From contig NZ_JAIFXZ010000007.1 in the NCBI RefSeq assembly GCF_021033825.1, positions 21,756-85,755 of the forward strand: a stretch of DNA of 64,000 bases, read 5' to 3'. Every line of letters begins with the position of its first letter. The first letter of the stretch is position 1. The position numbers and the translations under genes are program-made. Shown one piece after another: positions 28,501 through 37,073 of this stretch. Under the pieces are notes generated by a model. That model worked only from the letters and a program-made list of their open reading frames with translations. It was not told the origin of the DNA and made no database searches. Source of the stretch: Dietzia aurantiaca (GTDB taxonomy: Bacteria > Actinomycetota > Actinomycetes > Mycobacteriales > Mycobacteriaceae).

Positions 28501-29964
28501 GTGAAAGAACTTATCCAAATAGACTCATTCGGAGCAATCGACGCAGACGCCGACGAATTGCTTCGAGACTGCTTCGAGGACCATCCTGCATACCTACAGA
28601 TAAGAGCACAGCAGCGATTCCTAGTACTGGGCCGAAAGGGCGCTGGCAAAACTGCCATTTACAAGCGTCTCGTTACCGAGCAGTCCTTTGACCAGTTTGC
28701 ATTCGGGTACTCTTTTGACGATTACCCATGGGCACATCACAAGCTGCAAGAAGAGACGGGAGTCCCTGTCGAAAGGAGATACATACACAGTTGGAAGTAT
28801 CTAATCTTAATCGCCTTAGCAAAAATACTCCTCAATCAAGATCAAAGTCAACCTTGGAGCGACGACGCTCATGAAGCACTCAGTCGACTCGAAGCATTTA
28901 TGGTCGATTCATATGGGTCGCGCAACCCAGACATGACACAATTATTCTCCCCCGAGCGCATACTTCAACTAAAGGGGCGCCTTAACCTTGGTGCGATCGC
29001 GGGCGACCTTAACAGCATTCGTGTCCGCGATCTCCCTATCCATATCCAAGATGTTAACCGAATGCTCGCGTCCACAGTAATGAGCACGCTCAACCCATCA
29101 ATTTCTTATTTCATCTGCTTTGACCAATTGGATCTGGGGTTTGACCCAGAAGATTCATCTTATTCAGCGAGGCTATCCGGCCTAATAATGGCAGCCCGGG
29201 ATCTCTTCATCCAAGCCCGCGATGAAAACAAGAACTTTTGCCCCGCAATTTTTCTCCGAGACGACATTTTTGAGGACTTGAAATTTGAAGACAAAAATAA
29301 GATAGCCGAGAACTACTCAACCCGAGTAATTTGGTCTGACACGGGCAGTAGCCCAACCCTCAAAGAACTCATGGAAAAGCGGTTCACTATCGCTCTTTCA
29401 GAGACTGAACACAGCGATCACGTTCATTGGAATGACGTCTTCGACGAAACGAAGGAGATGCCCAGCAGGCAGAACAAATATAAGCATATCTGTGACCGAA
29501 CATTTCTCCGACCAAGGGACATGATCAAGTTCTGCAACACAGTTCTAACCGCACACAAGGCCGGCCCACCCGAGAGCCAGTTCAATAACTCAAGCATCCA
29601 TGAAGCGCGCGAAGAGTACTCCGATTACCTACTTCGAGAGCTTGACGACGAAGTCGCAAAACACTCCCCCAACTTTAGTGTTTATCTCGAAGTACTGAAG
29701 TCAATAGGCACTGAGCAGTTTTCGTTGGAACAGTTCGAGTCAAATCTCGAGCTACGCACTCTGGCGGTTGACGAATCCACGAGCTCAGCGATGGCGACAC
29801 TGTTCGAGTTTTCAGTCGTAAGCTATCTCAAACCGGGTGGGCGCGGCGGTGGATCAGCGTGGATCTGGCGGTACAAGGACCCGAGGGCACGTTTCGATCC
29901 ATCTTCTAGCTCGTTCCGCGTACATCCGGGCCTTAAAGAGGCCCTGGACCTTGCCCGCGGATAG
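28501..29964 (+). CDS. P-loop ATPase (resembles Sll1717 family), AT-rich
   Basis: 487 residues, GTG start with GAGGG 5 bp upstream. Walker A is GRKGAGKT (44-51); a Walker B-like strand is FICFDQLD (~200). The rest is helical with a C-terminal part that could be a winged helix. The layout fits the P-loop ATPases annotated as the Sll1717 family, often found beside defence genes; this is a resemblance, not a search result. The gene is strikingly AT-rich compared with all neighbours (23 G/C of 60 bases in 28801-28860) and uses rare TTA and ATA codons, so it was probably gained separately. It lies 134 bp after the helicase operon on the same strand and 48 bp before the tRNA gene, likely with its own promoter. 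Confidence 0.72.
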   Translation: MKELIQIDSFGAIDADADELLRDCFEDHPAYLQIRAQQRFLVLGRKGAGKTAIYKRLVTEQSFDQFAFGYSFDDYPWAHHKLQEETGVPVERRYIHSWKYLILIALAKILLNQDQSQPWSDDAHEALSRLEAFMVDSYGSRNPDMTQLFSPERILQLKGRLNLGAIAGDLNSIRVRDLPIHIQDVNRMLASTVMSTLNPSISYFICFDQLDLGFDPEDSSYSARLSGLIMAARDLFIQARDENKNFCPAIFLRDDIFEDLKFEDKNKIAENYSTRVIWSDTGSSPTLKELMEKRFTIALSETEHSDHVHWNDVFDETKEMPSRQNKYKHICDRTFLRPRDMIKFCNTVLTAHKAGPPESQFNNSSIHEAREEYSDYLLRELDDEVAKHSPNFSVYLEVLKSIGTEQFSLEQFESNLELRTLAVDESTSSAMATLFEFSVVSYLKPGGRGGGSAWIWRYKDPRARFDPSSSSFRVHPGLKEALDLARG

Positions 29965-30012
29965 GCACTCTCTCCGTGTGTTCACGCCTCCGTAGATCAA
30001 GTGAAGCCTCGG

Positions 30013-30086
30013 TGCCCCCAGTCGGACTCGAACCGACACTGAAACGGTTTTAAGCCGTCTGCCTCTGCCAATTGGGCTATGGGGGC
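30013..30086 (-). tRNA. tRNA with UAA anticodon (tRNA-Leu), short variable loop
   Basis: A full cloverleaf on the minus strand: acceptor GCCCCCA/TGGGGGC with A73, D arm GCC/GGC, anticodon arm GACGG-CTTAAAA-CCGTT, and T arm GTCGG-TTCGAGT-CCGAC. The anticodon is UAA, which reads the leucine codon UUA. The variable loop is only about 5 bases, whereas bacterial leucine tRNAs normally carry a long variable arm, so the identity rests on the anticodon. CCA is not encoded. The 3' end points at the accessory island, 48 bp from the ATPase gene. Confidence 0.88.
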
Positions 30087-30139
30087 CTGGCCCACACCGG
30101 GTGTGGACCGGGTGGGCACGCAGAGCGCCCGGGCCGGCG

Positions 30140-31144
30140 TCAGCCGGCCAGGCTGGTCAACACCGACATCGCGATGCCGTCCAGAATGTCCTTCTCACTC
30201 ACCGTGATCTTGGAAATCCCTGCCCTGTCCGACATCACATCACACAGCGCAGAAGCCACCAGCGCCCCGCCCCCGATCACATCCGCGCGACCCGGGTGCA
30301 TCGGCCCCAAGCCGCGGCGCTCCGCGACCGTCGATTCCACCAGCCGGGCGCACACCTCGCGCATCTGCTCGAGCGAGATCACCGAATTGTGCAGGGCGGC
30401 GGAGTCGTACTCGGCCATCCCCTGCGCCACCGCAGACAGCGTGGTGAAGGTGCCGGCCACGCCCACAAAGCGCTTCGCCCGGCCCAGTGGCAGCCCCGAC
30501 GCCGACTCGAGAGCCTCCGCGATCACGCGACGGGCCTCCGAGACCTCCCCGCTGCTCGGCGGGTCCGAGTGCAGCGTCCGCTCCGTGATGCGCACACAGC
30601 CGATGTCCAGGCTCTGGGCACCGAGAATGCGGAGCTCGCCGTCGTCGTCGTACTCCCCCACCACAATCTCCGTCGACCCGCCGCCCAGGTCCGCCACCAC
30701 GAACGGCCCCTTACGCGGATCCAGATCCACGACCCCGCCGGCGAACGTCAGCTGCGCCTCCGTTTGACCGCTGATCACCTCGGCGGCCGCACCCGGAAAG
30801 TGCTCGCCCAGCACGTCGGCGGTCATGTCGAAGAACTCGGCCTTGTTGGCGGCGTCGCGGTTGGCCGAGGTGGCCACCATGCGCAGGGCCTGCACGCCGA
30901 GCTCAGCCATCGTGGCCGTGTAGTCCGTCAGAGCGGTGCGGCAGCGGGCGATCGCGCCCTCGGAGATGCGCCCGGTGGCGTCCACGCCCTCGCCCAGGCG
31001 GATGATCCGCATCTCGCGCGTGACGTCGGTGAGCCCGGGACGGCCGGAGATGCCCTCGGCGACGAGGAGCCTGATGGAGTTGGTGCCGCAATCCACGGCT
31101 CCGACGCGCACAGGGGCGGCGCCGGCGAAGTCGGGAGAGGTCAC
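30140..31144 (-). CDS. ppx2: Exopolyphosphatase / Ppx-GppA family phosphatase
   Basis: About 334 residues when started at the GTG that overlaps the stop of the upstream DUF501 gene (GTGA); a longer in-frame extension exists but runs inside that gene. The N-terminal ASKHA phosphate-binding loop is DCGTNSIRLLVAE and the second loop is VADLGGGSTEI, both diagnostic for Ppx/GppA. These enzymes hydrolyse polyphosphate or the pentaphosphate alarmone in the cytosol. The size and position (next to DUF501, FtsB/DivIC-like and eno genes) match Rv1026 (ppx2) of M. tuberculosis. Translation is probably coupled to the upstream gene. Confidence 0.92.
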   Translation of the reverse strand: MTSPDFAGAAPVRVGAVDCGTNSIRLLVAEGISGRPGLTDVTREMRIIRLGEGVDATGRISEGAIARCRTALTDYTATMAELGVQALRMVATSANRDAANKAEFFDMTADVLGEHFPGAAAEVISGQTEAQLTFAGGVVDLDPRKGPFVVADLGGGSTEIVVGEYDDDGELRILGAQSLDIGCVRITERTLHSDPPSSGEVSEARRVIAEALESASGLPLGRAKRFVGVAGTFTTLSAVAQGMAEYDSAALHNSVISLEQMREVCARLVESTVAERRGLGPMHPGRADVIGGGALVASALCDVMSDRAGISKITVSEKDILDGIAMSVLTSLAG

Positions 31145-31692
31145 GCCCGATCCTCGTCGCGGTAGTCGGGGATCCCCAGCTCCTCGGGGGTGGGCCAGTC
31201 GGCGGGCAGGGCGGTGCCACGCAGCCCGGCCTCGCACGCCAACGCCACCGACTCATCCCCCAGCCGCACCACGCCCGGCCCCTCAGCCAGCGCATACGCC
31301 ATGAGCACGTGCAGGCACTTGACCCGCTCGGGCATGCCGCCGCCGGTAAAATCCGTGCCCAGGTCCTCGATCTGGTTCCGCTGCGCCAGGTACCGCTCGT
31401 GCGCGGCCTGGTAGTTCGCGGCCATCTCCGGATCCTCGGCCAACCTCGCCGTCATCCCCCGCATGATCCCCGCCGACTCCTGCCGACTCGCCTCGGCGGT
31501 GAGCCGCGGATCGGTCAGGTAGTACAGCGTGGGGAACGGGGTGCCGTCCTCGAGCCGCGGCGCCGTCTTGACCACGCCGGGCTTGCCGTCCGGACTGCGG
31601 TACGACACCTCCAGCACGCCACGCGGCGGCCGGCCGAGCTGGGCGGCGATGGCGTCGAGATCGTCCTGGGAAACGCGTGCTTCAGCGCTCAC
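31141..31692 (-). CDS. DUF501 family protein
   Basis: 183 residues from a GTG start with a strong AGGAGG site. Conserved DUF501 features are visible: PRGVLEVSYRSPDGKPGVV near the start, PTLYYLTDP in the middle, and CLHVLMAYALAEGPGVVRLGD near the C-terminus. Its biochemical role is not established. It sits between the septum-initiator gene and ppx2, as Rv1025 does in mycobacteria, and its stop overlaps the ppx2 start by 4 bp, so the two are co-translated. Confidence 0.9.
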   Translation of the reverse strand: MSAEARVSQDDLDAIAAQLGRPPRGVLEVSYRSPDGKPGVVKTAPRLEDGTPFPTLYYLTDPRLTAEASRQESAGIMRGMTARLAEDPEMAANYQAAHERYLAQRNQIEDLGTDFTGGGMPERVKCLHVLMAYALAEGPGVVRLGDESVALACEAGLRGTALPADWPTPEELGIPDYRDEDRA

Positions 31693-31715
31693 GCTGGGGG
31701 TCCTCCTGTGACAAG

Positions 31716-32594
31716 TTACGGCGCGGGTTCGGCGCCGGGTTCGGCCGCGTCAGGCTGGCCGGGGTTCTGCTGAGCCGGGTCGGTGACACCGTCGGGGTGG
31801 GGCATCACCGGGGTGGGCGGGGTGTCGGGGCCGCCGGGGATCGACGTGCCGTCGAGGATCGACTCCTCCGGCATGACCGGATCGGCCGGCACGGAAATCG
31901 AGTTCCACAGGCGCGTCTGCCAGGGCAACGCCGCGATCTCCGCCGCCCGCTTCTCGGCCGCCGCCTCCTCCACGGGGTCGACCGTGCTCACGCGGTACGG
32001 GGTCTCCCCCGGCTTGACCGCGCCGAACCGGATGCGGGCCTGCTGCTCGATGAACGCCGGGTCGGACAGCATCTCCTGCTCGGCCTCGAGCTCGGCGATC
32101 GTCGCCTCGATCGCGGCCCGCTCCTGCATGACCGCCTTCTCATCGCGGAGGAACTGGTAGTGATTGCGCAGCGGGAACGAGACGGTGATGAGCAGGATGA
32201 TGGCGACGACGGCGAGGAGTCCGATCCGCCGGGGCGTGTAGTTCTTCGGCCCCAGGACCGTCGAGGACAGATCCGTGCGGGTGGTGAGGCGATGAGCCTC
32301 CGGATGCGCGGTGGTGCCGACCCGGCTGGACCTGGCTGAGGCCGGCACGGGCCGATCCCGTTCGCGAGAAGGCGTGCGCCGCTGCGGCGCGCTCCGGCGG
32401 GTGAGGTCGGCTCCTGAGGCGGGGCCGGCCTCGGCGTCGCCGGCAGTGCTGCTGCCCGACCCGGTGGTGCGGTCGGTGCCGCGGCGGTCGGAACTGCGGC
32501 GCCGGATAGGACCCGACGCCTCCCCGGGCCGCCGGGACGACGCGCGTTCGCGTCCGTCACCCCGGCGGTCCGAGGGGCGCGGTGGGCGGGCCAT
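31716..32594 (-). CDS. Septum formation initiator family protein (FtsB/DivIC-like)
   Basis: 292 residues. Residues 1-120 are a basic, disordered cytosolic tail rich in Arg, Ser and Pro. One membrane segment (about 124-141, GLLAVVAIILLITVSF) is followed by a coiled coil (~148-180) and the FEQQARIRFGAVKPGE-like end of the FtsB/DivIC family (here from FIEQQARIRF). FtsB/DivIC proteins connect the early and late divisome with FtsL and FtsQ. The long Arg-rich tail is common in actinobacterial members. A Pro/Ala/Glu-rich tail follows outside. The position downstream of eno matches Rv1024. Confidence 0.9.
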   Translation of the reverse strand: MARPPRPSDRRGDGRERASSRRPGEASGPIRRRSSDRRGTDRTTGSGSSTAGDAEAGPASGADLTRRSAPQRRTPSRERDRPVPASARSSRVGTTAHPEAHRLTTRTDLSSTVLGPKNYTPRRIGLLAVVAIILLITVSFPLRNHYQFLRDEKAVMQERAAIEATIAELEAEQEMLSDPAFIEQQARIRFGAVKPGETPYRVSTVDPVEEAAAEKRAAEIAALPWQTRLWNSISVPADPVMPEESILDGTSIPGGPDTPPTPVMPHPDGVTDPAQQNPGQPDAAEPGAEPAP

Positions 32595-32659
32595 CAGCCC
32601 TCCTCTCGACTACCTGTCCTTATAGCCGTGACTTCTACTGTCAGGCCTTACTGCGTTGA

Positions 32660-34180
<1,521 letters not shown>

Positions 34181-34230
34181 TCAGCGCCCGGCCGACTCGG
34201 CCCACTCCCGCGGCCGCCAGCCGCCCTGAC

Positions 34231-34589
34231 TCAGCTCCAGTCCTTGCCCGGGTCGATGTGGCGGCCGACATCCATCGCGTCGTGAAGTACTCGGCCGATG
34301 ACAAGAACGTCCCCGTCAAATCGGCACATCAGAAAATTCCGCGGGCGACTGACACGCCCACCGGTCGACCGGAATCGGCTGTTCGACAGGTGCCACGTAA
34401 CGACCCGCTCCCCGAGCTCAGGGCGCTCGACCAGGCGGGGATCACGGAAGCAGCGGCAGCGTCCCTTAGTGCAGCGATGATCAGCTCTTGATATCGCTGT
34501 CGAGCTTGTTCACCGAACTGCTGGTACGACCACGCGAGAATCGAAGCGATATCGTCCCGCGCACTGTGAGTGAGTCGGACCTCCGCCAT
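34231..34589 (-). pseudogene. ParE-type toxin, frameshifted
   Basis: The N-terminal half reads MAEVRLTHSARDDIASILAW...RYQELIIAALRDAAAA in one frame, typical of ParE/RelE-family toxins. Near 34444 the frame breaks: the original frame runs into unrelated sequence ending at 34329, while the neighbouring frame continues with RDPRLVERPELGERVVTWHL, then PRNFLMCRF and IGRVLHDAMDVGRHIDP, ending at a stop at 34231. That second part is the classic ParE C-terminus. One base lost or gained explains it. The start overlaps the stop of the antitoxin gene. The toxin is probably dead unless the shift is a sequencing error or is programmed. Confidence 0.85.
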
Positions 34590-34879
34590 CAGCCAGCTGA
34601 CCGACCGTCAGCCACAGCTCGCGCGCCGATGTCCGCGATGACGTCGTCCAGGTCCGCAGGGTCAATGTCCATGTAGCGACCCGCTGCAACGTCGGCCCAC
34701 CCTCGATCTGCAGCAGCACGTAGCGCGGCGAGCCTTGCCGCATCCTCCGCCTCGCGCTGTTCCAACAGCCGAAGCCCTTCCCGCAATACCTCGCTCGCGT
34801 TCTGATACCGCCCCGATGCCACCAGAGCATCGACGAGCTCGTGCTGCTGCTGACCTAGAACCACATTTCGCGTCGGCAT
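34589..34879 (-). CDS. ParD-type antitoxin (ribbon-helix-helix)
   Basis: 96 residues from ATG (a GTG 9 bp upstream is possible). The N-terminal half is a ribbon-helix-helix: MPTRNVVLGQQQHELVDALV followed by SGRYQNASEVLREGLRLLEQ, the standard ParD pattern. The C-terminal part would wrap the toxin. Its stop shares a base with the start of the ParE gene, the usual parDE layout. With the toxin frameshifted, the antitoxin survives as a possible DNA-binding orphan. Confidence 0.9.
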   Translation of the reverse strand: MPTRNVVLGQQQHELVDALVASGRYQNASEVLREGLRLLEQREAEDAARLAALRAAADRGWADVAAGRYMDIDPADLDDVIADIGARAVADGRSAG

Positions 34880-34959
34880 TCCGATCACCCCAATTGGCAG
34901 AATATGCCAACGATGCGCCTCTGGCTAGACGCCCGTGAGCACCCGTGTAGGCCCTTGGC

Positions 34960-34998
34960 CCTTGACCTTGTCACAGTGTCAAGGTTCATGATCAGGGC
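34960..34998 (+). promoter_or_regulatory. MerR-type operator-promoter, leaderless start
   Basis: CCTTGAC (34960-34966) and GTCAAGG (34978-34984) form an inverted repeat; the wider element ACCTTGTCAC...GTGTCAAGGT is nearly palindromic. A -35 TTGACC (34962-34967) and a -10 CATGAT (34987-34992) are 19 bp apart, the overlong spacing that MerR regulators correct by twisting DNA. The start codon at 34999 lies just 6 bp after the -10, so the transcript would be nearly leaderless. Confidence 0.7.
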
Positions 34999-35859
34999 AT
35001 GAGAATCGGTGAGGTCGCCCAGATCGTCGGGATCAGCGCACGCAGCATCCGGCACTACCACCGCCTGGGCGTCATGGCCGAGCCCGCGCGCACGACCGGC
35101 GGGTACCGCGAGTACGACGTCGCCGACCTGGCTCGCATCGCCCGAATCGCATTCCTGTCCAGCTGCGGCGTACCGCTGCGCGAGGTCGCCGCGCTCCTCG
35201 AGGCGGAGACCGGCGGGGCCAGCACCAGCGGCAGCAACGGAGGCGATCCAGCACCGCACGAGCCCGCCGCCGACGCTGCAGCCGACCTGGCCGCCATCCG
35301 CGACGGAATCGATGAGCAGATCGCGCAGCTCACCCGGCAGCGGGACCGACTGGACGTGATCGCCCAGCGAGCCGCAGCCGGATTGCCGCCCGGGCTCCTG
35401 CCCGAGCCCGTGGCCCGCGCCCTCGAGACATGCAGAGCCGAGGCCGCCGCCGACCCCGAGCTGGCCGCCCTGCTCGACAGCGAACGCGATCTTCTCGACC
35501 TGGTCGCCCTTCACGGAGACTTCCCCGGTGCGCTGGCCGCGAGCTATGGGGCCATCGGCGCCGACGCGGGCCGTCGCCGCGCCTACCTCGACCTGCTCGC
35601 CGGATTCCAGCGCATCGAGGGTCGTCGACCGGCCGACGTGGAGCCCGAGATCACCCGGCTTGTCGACGCCCTCCTCAGCGACGCCGACCTCCGGGCGCTC
35701 GTCGCCGGCCCTACGCCCGCGGCCGACTCGCCGACACCGTCCAGCGAACCGAACCGGCCCGCCGATCGAACCGGACCCACGCTCGACCAGCTCCTCCCCG
35801 ACCCCGCCCAGCGCGAGGTGCTGCGCCGCACGCTCACTGCACTGGGCGTGCTGTCGTGA
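34999..35859 (+). CDS. MerR-family transcriptional regulator
   Basis: 286 residues. Residues 1-70 are a MerR winged helix-turn-helix: MRIGEVAQIVGISARSIRHYHRLG, then GGYREYDVADLARI. A coiled-coil dimer helix follows (~100-125, IDEQIAQLTRQRDRLDVIA). The C-terminal ~160 residues are helical with no metal-binding Cys pattern, so the signal may be a small organic molecule. It overlaps the downstream membrane-protein gene by 4 bp (GTGA), implying that the pair works together, and it likely controls its own promoter, which has a MerR-type operator. Confidence 0.9.
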   Translation: MRIGEVAQIVGISARSIRHYHRLGVMAEPARTTGGYREYDVADLARIARIAFLSSCGVPLREVAALLEAETGGASTSGSNGGDPAPHEPAADAAADLAAIRDGIDEQIAQLTRQRDRLDVIAQRAAAGLPPGLLPEPVARALETCRAEAAADPELAALLDSERDLLDLVALHGDFPGALAASYGAIGADAGRRRAYLDLLAGFQRIEGRRPADVEPEITRLVDALLSDADLRALVAGPTPAADSPTPSSEPNRPADRTGPTLDQLLPDPAQREVLRRTLTALGVLS

Positions 35860-36686
35860 CGGGCAGGCTGCTGCCGGCTGTGGCGGTTGTCGTCGTCGTC
35901 ATCGATGCGGCCCTCCTCGCGACCGGCACGATCACGCCCGCGGTGGCGCTCGCACTGTTCCTGGTCGTGGAGGTCCCGCTCGGAGCGGTCTCGGTGTCCG
36001 GATACGTCCGCCGGTACCGCGGCCACCGCCGCGGATCGGAATCACGGTGGGATGCCCTGCGCGCGCTCGCCGCCGACGACCCCTACCTGCGAATGATGGC
36101 CGCCGAGGCCCGCACGTTCGCCTCGCTCGGCCGCTGGATCGCGCGGCGACCGGACGTACCCTCCGGCGCGGTGGCGATCGGCTACTCCCGCGGCACACTC
36201 GGCATCCCGATAGCGCTCTCGGTCGCAGCCGGGATCGAGCTGGTGGCCGCCCATCTGCTCATCCCGTGGCCCACCGTGCGGCTGATCCTCGACCTCCTCG
36301 GGATCTACGCGCTACTCATGATCCTGGGGTTGCTCGCCGGGCGGATCGTGCGGCCGCACCTGATCGTCGGCGGCGAACTCGTACTCCGCAGCGGTCCGCA
36401 CGTCTGCGCCCGGGTGCCACTCTCCGACGTGACCGAGGTGCGCCGGGATCGCAGGCTCTCCCCCACCTCCGCGGCGGTCGACACCGACGGCGACCGCGAC
36501 ATCCTCGCCCTCCCCGGGCCGGACGGGACCAGCCTGACCGTGATTCTCGCGCGGCCGGTCGAGGCGGCGGTGCCGGGGATGCCGTGGGGCAGGCCCGAAA
36601 CGCGGGAGGTCAGCGAGGTGCGGCTGCATGTCGACGACGACGACGTCGCGGCCCAGCTACTCCGCGAGGCGGTGCCGGCAGCGTGA
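35856..36686 (+). CDS. Membrane protein coupled to MerR regulator
   Basis: 276 residues from a GTG that overlaps the MerR stop. Four membrane segments are visible: two near the N-terminus (about 4-22 and 26-45) and a pair around 105-160. A soluble beta-rich C-terminal half carries LIVGGELVLRSGPHVCARVPLSDV, similar to PH-like domains of small membrane proteins. I do not recognise a named family. Because it is translationally coupled to the regulator it is probably the regulator's main target. Confidence 0.75.
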   Translation: MTGRLLPAVAVVVVVIDAALLATGTITPAVALALFLVVEVPLGAVSVSGYVRRYRGHRRGSESRWDALRALAADDPYLRMMAAEARTFASLGRWIARRPDVPSGAVAIGYSRGTLGIPIALSVAAGIELVAAHLLIPWPTVRLILDLLGIYALLMILGLLAGRIVRPHLIVGGELVLRSGPHVCARVPLSDVTEVRRDRRLSPTSAAVDTDGDRDILALPGPDGTSLTVILARPVEAAVPGMPWGRPETREVSEVRLHVDDDDVAAQLLREAVPAA

Positions 36687-36827
36687 ACCGGACGGCGTCC
36701 TGACCGAGTACCCGGCCAACGGACCATTCAGAGTTCGAGAATCGTTGACGCCATGGGACCCGGGTCCTAGCGTGGGGCGCAAGATTCGCTGCACCGACCC
36801 GGGGCAGCACGAGGGAGGGTGGCCATC

Positions 36828-36989
36828 ATGGACTCGATCGGAGACGTCGCCGGAAGCGCGATCATCGGAGTGGGGGGCGTCATCAACATGATGTTGGCCG
36901 CCGTGGGTTCGGGCGGGCTCGCGGGATCCCTGTCCGAGAACGTCTACCTCCCGCTCCTGGGCTCGGTCGCGCCGGGCTTCACGTTCTGA
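36828..36989 (+). CDS. 53-residue hydrophobic small protein
   Basis: ATG with a strong GAGGGAGG site 9 bases upstream. It has no charged signal peptide; residues 9-30 are Gly/Ala/Val-rich and would form a hydrophobic or amphipathic helix (AIIGVGGVINMMLAAVGSGG), ending NVYLPLLGSVAPGFTF. Small, signal-less hydrophobic proteins of this size include the PorA/PorH cell-wall channels of mycolic-acid bacteria, and that is one possibility; a phenol-soluble-type or bacteriocin-like peptide is another. No neighbour clarifies its job. Confidence 0.6.
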   Translation: MDSIGDVAGSAIIGVGGVINMMLAAVGSGGLAGSLSENVYLPLLGSVAPGFTF

Positions 36990-37073
36990 CCGCGGGCGCG
37001 GAGGCGGACACCCCGCGCGCCGAGCTCACCAAGCCCAGCACACCCAGGCCCAGCTTGTCAGGGAGATCGCCGC

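Noticed and set aside
1-29964. CRISPR array or transposase in the accessory region
   Set aside because: No spaced repeats and no transposase or integrase motif were found.
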